Assembly (NCBI GenBank): GCA_027061705.1
Contig: JAMOVB010000148.1
Coordinates: 1 to 5,852, forward strand
Source of the DNA: Desulfurococcales archaeon
GTDB taxonomy: Archaea; Thermoproteota; Thermoprotei_A; Sulfolobales; NBVN01
Length of the DNA stretch: 5,852 nucleotides
Reading direction: 5' to 3'
Numbering within the stretch: the stretch's first letter is position 1; every line of letters starts with the position of its first letter. A program made the translations under genes and the position numbers. Positions 1-4,201 of the stretch are shown one piece after another. The notes beneath the pieces were generated by a model. It was given only the letters and a program-made list of their open reading frames with translations. It had not been told where the DNA came from and did not search any database.

Positions 1-459
1 CTTAAGCCTTCTTTCCGTCTCATGCGTGCCTAACCCCCAGAGATTGTCGGCATCAATGAAGTCAACGCCCTTTGATGTGATCTTAAGCAGTACTGGCTTC
101 TCTGAAGCGCCCTTAATCACTATAGCATCGTACCTACACTTTCTCATTTCAACGGCGGCTTTAGTACCTATGTTACCGTCACCGTAACCGTGTGTTAGCG
201 GGGATTTCGACGCTATTATCATCTTACCGGATGAGGGTAGTGGAAAGCCCGTCAGTGGCCCTACCGCTAGCACGACATGGTTTCTTGGAGAGAATGGATC
301 GACTCCGGCTTCGTTAAGCTCCCATAGCAGCCGTACTGCGAGGCCCCTACCCCCTATATACTTACGTAGAAAGGCGCTGTCGAGCTCGCTAATGCTGTAG
401 CTTCTGCGGCCTAAGTCTATGTTAAGTAATCTCCCACTCCAACCGGGCGAGGTGACCAC
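1..459 (-). CDS. Aldehyde ferredoxin oxidoreductase family protein, N-terminal part (cut by window edge)
   Basis: This open frame runs from GTG at 459 down to base 1, giving 153 residues without a stop. It matches the N-terminal domain of tungsten-bis-pterin aldehyde ferredoxin oxidoreductases: GWSGRLLNIDLG at residues 6-17, the pterin-contacting YIGGRGLA at 34-41, GPLTG at 67-71, then SGKMIIASKSPLTHGYGDGN and YDAIVIKGASEKPV, ending in LWGLGTHETE. The family oxidises aldehydes to acids with ferredoxin as acceptor in the cytoplasm. Full proteins are about 600 residues, so the 4Fe-4S cysteines and catalytic domains lie outside the window. GTG at 459 is the only plausible start, because an in-frame TGA lies about 65 nt upstream. 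A CTATTTAG element (486-493) sits at the right distance for a near-leaderless transcript. One oddity is the segment GTKAAVEMRKCRYD, where most relatives have a glycine-rich stretch ending in AGYD, which suggests a divergent paralogue. Family assignment is firm; the subfamily and substrate are not. Confidence 0.9.
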   Translation of the reverse strand, partial: MVTSPGWSGRLLNIDLGRRSYSISELDSAFLRKYIGGRGLAVRLLWELNEAGVDPFSPRNHVVLAVGPLTGFPLPSSGKMIIASKSPLTHGYGDGNIGTKAAVEMRKCRYDAIVIKGASEKPVLLKITSKGVDFIDADNLWGLGTHETERRLK

Positions 460-485
460 CCACTCACTAAGTAGTGCTGGCGAAG

Positions 486-493
486 CTAAATAG
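486..493 (-). promoter_or_regulatory. Candidate TATA box of the oxidoreductase gene
   Basis: On the minus strand this reads CTATTTAG. Its centre lies about 25 nt before an expected start site near 464, a few bases before the GTG at 459. The 92-bp spacer (460-551) must hold promoters for both divergent genes. On the plus strand the phosphoribosyltransferase could use GTTTATC at about 495-501 (expected transcription start near 524), but that match is weaker. Assignment rests on spacing and composition only. Confidence 0.35.
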
Positions 494-551
494 TGTTTAT
501 CTCCGAAACCCTTATGAGGACGTCAGTAGTGATAATGAGGGAACCGAAAAG

Positions 552-1232
552 ATGGCTAAGCTTAAGACTAGGCTAGTAACTTGGGATGATGTGGTTTCCT
601 GGTCTAGAGGCTTAGCCGGGAAGATACGTGAGAGTAGCTACAGGCCCGACGTGGTTGTCGCTGTCGCGCGTGGCGGCTTCGTTCCCGCGAGGCTCATCTG
701 CGACTTTCTACTTATTGATAACCTACTATCGATACAGTCCCAACACTGGACCGAGGCCGCTAAGGCGGAGGACCGTGCCGTGATTAAATTCCCCTATAAG
801 ATCGACTTAAGCGGGAGGAAGGTACTGCTAGTCGATGATATCGTAGATACTGGCGAGTCGCTGGCGCTAGCCCGTAACTACATATACAACAATTGGAGCG
901 CTGAGGAGGTTAGGATAGCGGTACTTCAGTGGATCTCGCCAGTGGCGAAATTCAAGCCGGACTACTACTTCATGGAGGTTAAGGAGTGGGTGTGGTTCCA
1001 GTACCCCTGGACAAGGCTTGAGGATACCTACCAGCTTCTTAAGAGGCTCCTTAAGGAGGAAGGTAAGTATAAGAAGGAATGGAGCTTCGAAGATCTGGTC
1101 AATAAGTTCCTAGAGTGGTACGAAATCGACGTTGGTAAGGAGTACTTCAAGGAGGCAGTGGATGTTCTGGTTAGGAAGGGTATTCTGAAGCCTGAGGGAG
1201 GTAAGTACATCGTTAACTTTACTGGTGAGTAA
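552..1232 (+). CDS. Purine-type phosphoribosyltransferase (COG2236-like) with C-terminal extension
   Basis: The 226-residue product is a type I phosphoribosyltransferase. The PRPP-binding loop VLLVDDIVDTGES is at residues 91-103, preceded by the core strand and helix VVVAVARGGFVPARL at 34-48, with WVWFQYPW at 147-153 as the aromatic segment typical of archaeal xanthine/hypoxanthine/guanine-type enzymes. Such enzymes transfer ribose 5-phosphate from PRPP to a purine base in salvage; the base preference cannot be read here. The frame is open from GTG at 474, but ATG at 552 is preferred. It gives MAKLKTRLVTWDDVV, a normal family N-terminus, with a purine-rich GAGGG (537-541) upstream, whereas the longer version nearly reaches the divergent oxidoreductase start. 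Residues about 174-226 form a charged extension (EWSFEDLVNKFLEWYEIDVG to VRKGILKPEGGKYIVNFTGE) that could be a small winged-helix-like module. That part is inference from the pattern of predicted helices and a closing strand. Confidence 0.88.
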   Translation: MAKLKTRLVTWDDVVSWSRGLAGKIRESSYRPDVVVAVARGGFVPARLICDFLLIDNLLSIQSQHWTEAAKAEDRAVIKFPYKIDLSGRKVLLVDDIVDTGESLALARNYIYNNWSAEEVRIAVLQWISPVAKFKPDYYFMEVKEWVWFQYPWTRLEDTYQLLKRLLKEEGKYKKEWSFEDLVNKFLEWYEIDVGKEYFKEAVDVLVRKGILKPEGGKYIVNFTGE

Positions 1233-1303
1233 AGGACACCGCGTAGTGTTTTGGCCTGTAGCTGAGAACGCTATTAAGAACAACGTAGTATTCGATGCCC
1301 TCA

Positions 1304-1837
1304 TTAGGCTAAGGATTCCTGCACACGCTTCTCGGCAACCTTGAGGGCGTCTTGAAGTATTTGGTTTGCCTCCTGCGTTACGTGAATATCGTATACCTTA
1401 TGCCCCGGTAAGTATGTGAGTAAATTGTCGGCTCTCTCGCTGATATCCTCAGCTATGAGGGAGATGTCAGGTATGCCGCTCGACATATCCTTCACCCTCC
1501 TTAACACCTCCTTGATCAAGGCTACCTCCTTAACCGATAGGTTCAGCAGGCCGAGAGTGTCTAGCCTGACGATTATAGCCTCTAACGTCACCTCAATCCG
1601 CGTTATGACTTTGAGTGCTTTCTCGTACATCCTTATGTTCTCGGAGAGGGTTTTCCTGAGCGACGGATCCTCCGTATACTTGAGCCTCTCCCTATAGTTG
1701 CCTATCTTACCCTCTAGCCTGCTCTCATAGTAGAAGGCCATTCTATGAAGCCTCTTAAGGTCTAAAACAAGCTTTGCTATCTCACGGCGTAGCGTCGCTT
1801 TGTCCATGCTCTTACGTCTCTTGAAGATCACCCACAT
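1304..1837 (-). CDS. CdvB-like ESCRT-III (Snf7 family) protein, short paralogue
   Basis: This 177-residue protein is almost entirely helical and charged. A basic N-terminus (MWVIFKRRKSMDKATLRREI) precedes long amphipathic helices (residues about 13-55 and 62-97), the segment VTLEAIIVRLDTL at 83-95, VKDMSSGIPDISLIAEDISE at 115-134, and a C-terminal helix ANQILQDALKVAEKRVQESL at 157-176. The order and the last helix resemble crenarchaeal CdvB-type proteins, which polymerise on membranes to drive cell division or vesicle release. The length fits the short paralogues (CdvB1/B2/B3 type). I see no winged-helix domain and no MIM2-type tail of the kind that links CdvB to CdvA or the CdvC ATPase, and neither cdvA nor cdvC is in the window. 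Start: ATG 1837 lies just downstream of a shared AT-rich promoter; ATG 1807 (MDKATL) is an alternative. It is divergent from the translin gene. Recognition is by sequence pattern from memory; a profile search should confirm it. Confidence 0.72.
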   Translation of the reverse strand: MWVIFKRRKSMDKATLRREIAKLVLDLKRLHRMAFYYESRLEGKIGNYRERLKYTEDPSLRKTLSENIRMYEKALKVITRIEVTLEAIIVRLDTLGLLNLSVKEVALIKEVLRRVKDMSSGIPDISLIAEDISERADNLLTYLPGHKVYDIHVTQEANQILQDALKVAEKRVQESLA

Positions 1838-1863
1838 CCCTAATCCCTAGTCTGGGGCTGAAG

Positions 1864-1876
1864 ACATTAAAAACCC
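1864..1876. promoter_or_regulatory. Shared AT-rich promoter core between the CdvB-like and translin genes
   Basis: CATTAAAAACCC is the only AT-rich element in the roughly 100-bp divergent spacer. On the plus strand TTAAAAA predicts initiation near 1897, and on the minus strand TTTTTAAT predicts initiation near 1843, 5-10 nt before ATG 1837. Either two overlapping TATA boxes or one bidirectional box could serve both genes. This is based on spacing and composition. Confidence 0.45.
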
Positions 1877-1902
1877 TTCTCCACATGCGCGCCTGTAATA
1901 TG

Positions 1903-1935
1903 CCCCCGCACCTACATATTACGGGGGATGTAGGT
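1903..1935 (+). repeat. Two interleaved inverted repeats immediately before the translin ATG
   Basis: CCCCCG (1903-1908) is complementary to CGGGGG (1922-1927), and ACCTACAT (1910-1917) is complementary to ATGTAGGT (1928-1935). The order is A-B-A'-B', so the two perfect stems (6 and 8 bp) cross each other. The last base of B' abuts ATG 1936. In RNA both stems could not easily form in full at once, because A' and B' are directly adjacent with no connecting loop. Two mutually exclusive hairpins are therefore likelier than a complete pseudoknot. Either hairpin would occlude the bases just upstream of the start codon. Confidence 0.7.
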
Positions 1936-2622
1936 ATGGATTGTTGTGAGTGGCTTGAGGAGATATCCCGGGGATTAAAGGAGCTTGTTGAGTGGGCTGA
2001 TGATGTGTTAGCTAGGAGGGACGAGGCTCGTGAGGAGTTAATTAGATTGTCGCGGGAGATCATTAGAGAATCTGGGTATGTTGTGACTGCTGTTCATCGC
2101 GGAGATAGTGGGGCTGTAAATAATCACCTAGGCAGGCTTAAGGAGTTGTTTAATATGCTCATGACGAAATTGAATGACGTTCCGGAGTTAAGGCATACGG
2201 GCCTAATATATAATGCTGAATCCGAGTACGTAGAGGCTCTAGTATTCTACAGCATAGTTATGGAGTCAAGAATACCCTCGAAAGATGAGCTCGGATCAGA
2301 TCCTGTGCCCACGCTTCAGGGGTTGCTTGACGTTGTTGGGGAGCTGAAGCGTTATGTATTGGACTTAATCAAGATTGGAAGGCTTAAGGAGGCTGAGGCC
2401 CTAGCGAGTGTCGCTGAGGGTATCTATGAAGCCTTGAAACCTCTGGACTACCCTGATGCTCTCGCACCTGGTATTAGGAGGAAGGTTGACGTGGCCAGAA
2501 TGTCTACGGAGTCGCTGAAGTCGTTGCTTGCTGAGGTGAGTGTGCGTGACGCCTTAGTTAAGGAGTTACGTAAGACTCGGGATCTGCTGGAGAGTGTGAT
2601 TAAGGGAGAAGACCAGCGTTAG
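1936..2622 (+). CDS. Translin-family RNA-binding protein (COG2178-like)
   Basis: The 228-residue helical protein carries the archaeal translin/Trax signature: EELIRLSREIIRESGYVVTA at residues 33-52, HRGD at 54-57, NAESEYVEAL at 93-102, LLDVVGELKRYVLDLIKIGR at 130-149, and the hallmark LDYPDAL-PGIRRKVDVAR at 170-188. Translins form octameric RNA/DNA-binding barrels. In the eukaryotic C3PO complex the Trax subunit is an endoribonuclease that uses clustered acidic residues, and the E-rich NAESEYVEA segment and later aspartates may be equivalent, but that is inference. The gene ends in TAG. In-frame starts also exist at ATG 1885 and ATG 1900. The predicted TATA box would place initiation near 1897, so ATG 1900 could be used leaderlessly, adding 12 residues. 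ATG 1936 was chosen because the preceding bases form inverted repeats and the family needs no extra residues. The gene is divergent from the CdvB-like gene. Confidence 0.85.
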   Translation: MDCCEWLEEISRGLKELVEWADDVLARRDEAREELIRLSREIIRESGYVVTAVHRGDSGAVNNHLGRLKELFNMLMTKLNDVPELRHTGLIYNAESEYVEALVFYSIVMESRIPSKDELGSDPVPTLQGLLDVVGELKRYVLDLIKIGRLKEAEALASVAEGIYEALKPLDYPDALAPGIRRKVDVARMSTESLKSLLAEVSVRDALVKELRKTRDLLESVIKGEDQR

Positions 2623-2623
2623 C

Positions 2624-2663
2624 GACCACCCCAACCTTTTGATTAAGGCTGTAGGGGGTGGTC
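2624..2663. repeat. 9-bp perfect inverted repeat between translin stop and tRNA-Tyr 3' end
   Basis: GACCACCCC (2624-2632) is complementary to GGGGTGGTC (2655-2663), with a 22-nt loop that itself holds CCTT/AAGG (2635-2638/2645-2648). It starts two bases after the translin TAG, and its right arm includes the tRNA-Tyr CCA and the last acceptor bases. On the plus strand it could be a hairpin ending or protecting the translin mRNA. On the minus strand it would compete with the tRNA acceptor stem in the precursor. No long T-tract follows it, so it is not an obvious terminator. Confidence 0.6.
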
Positions 2664-2782
2664 CCCCGGGAGGGATTCGAACCCCCGACCGCCCGGTATC
2701 TGCCGGAGGGCCCCTCCCCCTGCCGAGCTGTACCCTCCGGGGCTGACTACAGCCGGGCGCTCTACCGCTGAGCTACCGGGGG
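2659..2782 (-). tRNA. tRNA-Tyr (anticodon GTA), intron-containing, CCA encoded
   Basis: Read on the minus strand, all arms fold. The acceptor is CCCCCGG/CCGGGGG with the C1-G72 pair typical of archaeal tRNA-Tyr and discriminator A73. The D arm is GCTC/GAGC, the anticodon stem CCCGG/CCGGG with loop CTGTAG + A, and the T arm GGGGG-TTCGAAT-CCCTC. The anticodon GTA is at 2750-2748. A 49-nt intron (2746-2698) interrupts the loop after G37, the canonical archaeal position. CCA occupies 2661-2659. The upstream TATA (2808-2814) predicts initiation within a few bases of the mature 5' end. Confidence 0.95.
2698..2746 (-). other. tRNA-Tyr intron (position 37/38)
   Basis: The 49-nt intron has CCGGAGGG (2740-2733) pairing with CCCTCCGG (2710-2703) as a strong internal stem. 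At the junctions, C32-T33-G34(-T35) can pair with (G)CAG at 2703-2700. That leaves a three-base 3' bulge ATA cut before A38 and a 5' bulge AGT cut after G37, as expected for a bulge-helix-bulge substrate of the archaeal splicing endonuclease. The 5' side is less regular, because the fourth central pair competes for G2703 with the intron stem. It is too short to encode a homing endonuclease. Confidence 0.85.
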
Positions 2783-2807
2783 CCATTAATTTAGGTTTCT
2801 GAGGAGG

Positions 2808-2814
2808 TTATAAG
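2808..2814 (-). promoter_or_regulatory. TATA box of tRNA-Tyr
   Basis: On the minus strand this reads TTATAAC (within CCTTATAACC), centred about 28 nt upstream of the tRNA 5' base at 2782, the normal archaeal distance allowing a leader of only a few bases. Confidence 0.65.
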
Positions 2815-2892
2815 GATTGTGACATAGGTGTAACAACCTTACCGAGGGCTGGGGCTTATGGCTATGGCGCTGTTGTTCGGGCTCTTTAGTTT

Positions 2893-2903
2893 TGGAAAAA
2901 GAG
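2893..2903 (-). terminator. Candidate T-rich terminator after Cren7
   Basis: About 25 nt past the Cren7 stop, the minus strand reads CTCTTTTTCC. Archaeal RNA polymerase terminates at oligo-T runs without needing a hairpin, so this T5 tract is a reasonable though weak terminator. The next run in the same direction is shorter. Confidence 0.3.
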
Positions 2904-2925
2904 GAGTGTTTGTTTTACGGTAATC

Positions 2926-3111
2926 TTAACCCTCAGGGTAGTCGTCAGGTACCTTGGCCCTGAAGTACTTGCCGGTCTCGGGGCTCTTGAAGAGCCCTAT
3001 CTTAACGCCCTTCCTGCCGCGGGGAGCTAGCGTCCAGACCTTCTCAGGTACTAGCTCAACCTCCTTGCCCGTAGTCGGGTCCTTGACCTTGACGGCCTTC
3101 TTCTTGGCCAT
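2926..3111 (-). CDS. creN7: Chromatin protein Cren7
   Basis: The 61-residue product is a clear Cren7, the small SH3-like double-stranded-DNA-binding protein that compacts and bends chromosomal DNA in Crenarchaeota. It has a lysine-rich N-terminus ([12 protein letters not shown]), the core [20 protein letters not shown] at residues 18-37, and [20 protein letters not shown] at 38-57. Residues that contact DNA in the Sulfolobus protein are kept at the same numbers: W26, the intercalating L28, P30, V36, Y49 and R51. Position 31 is Arg instead of Lys, a conservative change. The length matches the family. ATG 3111 is chosen because GGTGA lies five bases upstream; in-frame TTG 3123 and GTG 3120 would overlap that site. 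It is a single-gene unit on the minus strand, and constitutive high expression is expected from its role. Confidence 0.96.
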   Translation of the reverse strand: MAKKKAVKVKDPTTGKEVELVPEKVWTLAPRGRKGVKIGLFKSPETGKYFRAKVPDDYPEG

Positions 3112-3116
3112 ATTTT

Positions 3117-3121
3117 TCACC
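3117..3121 (-). promoter_or_regulatory. Shine-Dalgarno GGTGA of Cren7
   Basis: GGTGA on the minus strand is five bases before ATG 3111 and complementary to the crenarchaeal 16S rRNA 3' end (consensus GGTGAT). It decides the Cren7 start over TTG 3123 and GTG 3120. It overlaps the arm of a small inverted repeat, ACCAA-6-TTGGT (3119-3134), in the leader/promoter region. Confidence 0.75.
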
Positions 3122-3143
3122 AAATTATATTGGTATATTGAGG

Positions 3144-3153
3144 TAGTTAAGAG
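3144..3153 (-). promoter_or_regulatory. Possible TATA element of Cren7
   Basis: CTCTTAACTA on the minus strand is centred near 3148 and would start transcription near 3123, giving a 12-nt leader containing the GGTGA site. Nearby AATATA (about 3135-3140) and ATATAAT (about 3125-3131) look more TATA-like but would start transcription at or past the start codon. The choice is by spacing. Confidence 0.3.
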
Positions 3154-3210
3154 TTACTTGAAACCTTCACGATTTTTCCGGGTTATTTTCGAAGCTCTAC
3201 TTCGTTATAT

Positions 3211-3227
3211 ATGAAGTTTATCTTCAT
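3211..3227. repeat. Small perfect inverted repeat ATGAAG-5-CTTCAT
   Basis: Two 6-base arms (3211-3216, 3222-3227) flank TTTAT. Preceding GAAG and CTTC copies at 3191-3194 and 3200-3203 give alternative pairings. It lies far upstream of both flanking genes, so it may be a protein-binding site or a chance palindrome in AT-rich DNA. Confidence 0.35.
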
Positions 3228-3376
3228 GACTGAAAGTATTATACACTTGAGCTAAGGATTTTCTTGTAACTATGTCTAAGAAGTTTTGTAACGAAAGGCT
3301 AACACATGCATCATAGCATTGCCATTTAAAACACTCGCAATAACGTATGGAAACATAGTTGTCGATGCGTAAGCTA

Positions 3377-3383
3377 CTTAAAT
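3377..3383 (+). promoter_or_regulatory. TATA box of the phosphatase gene
   Basis: CTTAAAT is centred near 3380, about 27 nt before GTG 3407, so the transcript would begin at or within a base or two of the start codon (leaderless). One copy of the TCGATGCG direct repeat lies on each side of the box (3362-3369 and 3383-3390), which could be operator half-sites. Confidence 0.5.
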
Positions 3384-3406
3384 CGATGCGGTTAAGACAG
3401 TGATAA

Positions 3407-4186
3407 GTGGTGTGGGTTTTGACAGGCCCGCGGGTTAGGGGAGCGGTATTCACGGACGTGGACGGCACGCTAACGGTTAGTAGGTCTTCGACGGAGCTGG
3501 ATTTAGAGGCCGTGCGTTGGATGAGGGTGTTACGCAGCCGTGGGTATGCTGTTGTGCTCGTTTCAGGCAATTCTGTCCCAGTACTTGCGGGGCTATCTAC
3601 CTACTTAGGCTTAAGCGATGCCGTTGTGGCGGAGAACGGGTGTGCCGTATAGGCGGGCGGGTTAGGATTGAGCGTCCTTTGTAGTGAGTCCTTAGTTGAA
3701 AGGTTAAATGAGGTTGCTAGGGAGGTAGTCGTTAGGTCTGGCGGCGTGTTACGGGAGTCATGGCAGAATAGGTTTAGGTTCTGTGATAGGGCGTTTAAAT
3801 GGAGCCGTGTCAGCGAGTCTGAGGCAATTACGATGCTTGTAGAGATACTTCGTGAGGTCGCTGGAAGCGAGTTTATTGAGGATGTTAAGGTGGAGTCAAG
3901 CGGGTATGCTATACACGTGCATGCAAGAGATTGTGATAAGGGGACCGGGATTAAGAGGCTGATAAGCATCCTTGGCTGGAGCGGAATTAAGACGTACTGC
4001 ATAGGTGATTCAATTACAGACCTACCTATGAGGGGTGTGTGCGAATACCTAGTCGCAGTCTCAAATAGTGACAGCAGGCTAAGGAATGTAGCGGACTACG
4101 TGACTTCTAAACCCTCCTCAAAAGGATTTATAGAATTCGCAATGAAGCTTCTTGCAGGTGAACTCCCTACTAAGGCAACCAGGTAA
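3407..4186 (+). pseudogene. Phosphoglycolate-phosphatase-like HAD hydrolase, interrupted by in-frame TAG
   Basis: Two same-frame ORFs (3407-3652, 81 residues; TTG 3668-4186, 172 residues) make one archaeal HAD phosphatase of about 259 residues, separated by TAG at 3650-3652. The first carries motif I FTDVDGTLT (nucleophile D17, acid D19) and motif II LVSGNS (S53), then VVAENGCAV. The second carries a cap domain, motif III lysine in DKGTGIKRL (K91 of the second part) and motif IV GDSITDLP (D114, D118). All catalytic motifs are kept, as in Thermoplasma-type phosphoglycolate phosphatases, which hydrolyse 2-phosphoglycolate. The -1 frame at 3649-3681 reads IGGRVRIERPL, a convincing beta-hairpin for this place, then hits TAG. 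A -1 shift near GTA-TAG and a +1 shift at CCT-T-TGT (3676-3682) would restore the protein. The gene may be a recent pseudogene, a sequence error, recoded, or two chains that reassemble. Start GTG 3407 is leaderless; GTG 3410 is an alternative. Confidence 0.8.
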
Positions 4187-4189
4187 AAG

Positions 4190-4195
4190 CTTTAA
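4190..4195 (+). promoter_or_regulatory. TATA box of tRNA-Asn
   Basis: CTTTAA (within AAAAGCTTTAAGG) is centred about 28 nt before the tRNA 5' base at 4221. It starts four bases after the phosphatase stop codon, so the promoter abuts the upstream gene. Confidence 0.6.
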
Positions 4196-4201
4196 GGGGG
4201 T

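Larger units (their letters stand above)
3124..3406. other. AT-rich spacer without a credible gene
   Basis: This stretch between the divergent Cren7 and phosphatase genes is visibly more AT-rich than the rest and carries stops in all frames with only very short ORFs. It holds the Cren7 promoter at its left end and the phosphatase TATA (3377-3383) at its right. In between is a hairpin ATGAAG-TTTAT-CTTCAT (3211-3227), preceded by further GAAG/CTTC units (3191-3203), and a direct repeat TCGATGCG (3362-3369 and 3383-3390, 21 bp apart). I see no C/D-box RNA, tRNA or coding signal. Confidence 0.55.

Noticed and set aside
1416..1697. Plus-strand ORF antisense to the CdvB-like gene
   Set aside because: It lies entirely within the opposite strand of a better-supported gene, and its Ser/Leu-rich composition is typical of a shadow frame.
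1903..1935. A complete H-type pseudoknot
   Set aside because: With zero bases between the third and fourth strands the 6-bp stem could not be bridged, so both stems cannot form fully together. Alternative hairpins are more realistic.
1996..2006. TGATGATG resembling a C/D-box RNA box C
   Set aside because: It lies in the translin coding frame (Ala-Asp-Asp-Val), and no matching box D or guide layout was found nearby.
1812..2063. Minus-strand ORF over the translin promoter
   Set aside because: It overlaps the start regions of both divergent genes and has no recognisable motif or start signal.
3124..3406. CRISPR array or mobile-element remnant in the AT-rich spacer
   Set aside because: There are no regularly spaced repeats and no transposase fragments. 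The short repeats seen are too small and too few.
3205..3570. Minus-strand ORF in the AT-rich spacer and phosphatase start
   Set aside because: It is antisense to the phosphatase motif I region, with low-complexity Ser/Thr composition and no promoter or ribosome binding site.
3650..3652. TAG codon as pyrrolysine
   Set aside because: Two of the other genes whose stop lies in the window (translin and the ATPase) also end in TAG, so TAG is an ordinary stop here. No pyl genes are visible, and the site is not a known pyrrolysine protein.
3601..4002. Minus-strand ORF across the broken phosphatase
   Set aside because: It is antisense to recognisable HAD motifs and shows no family features. It is a shadow frame, not a replacement gene.
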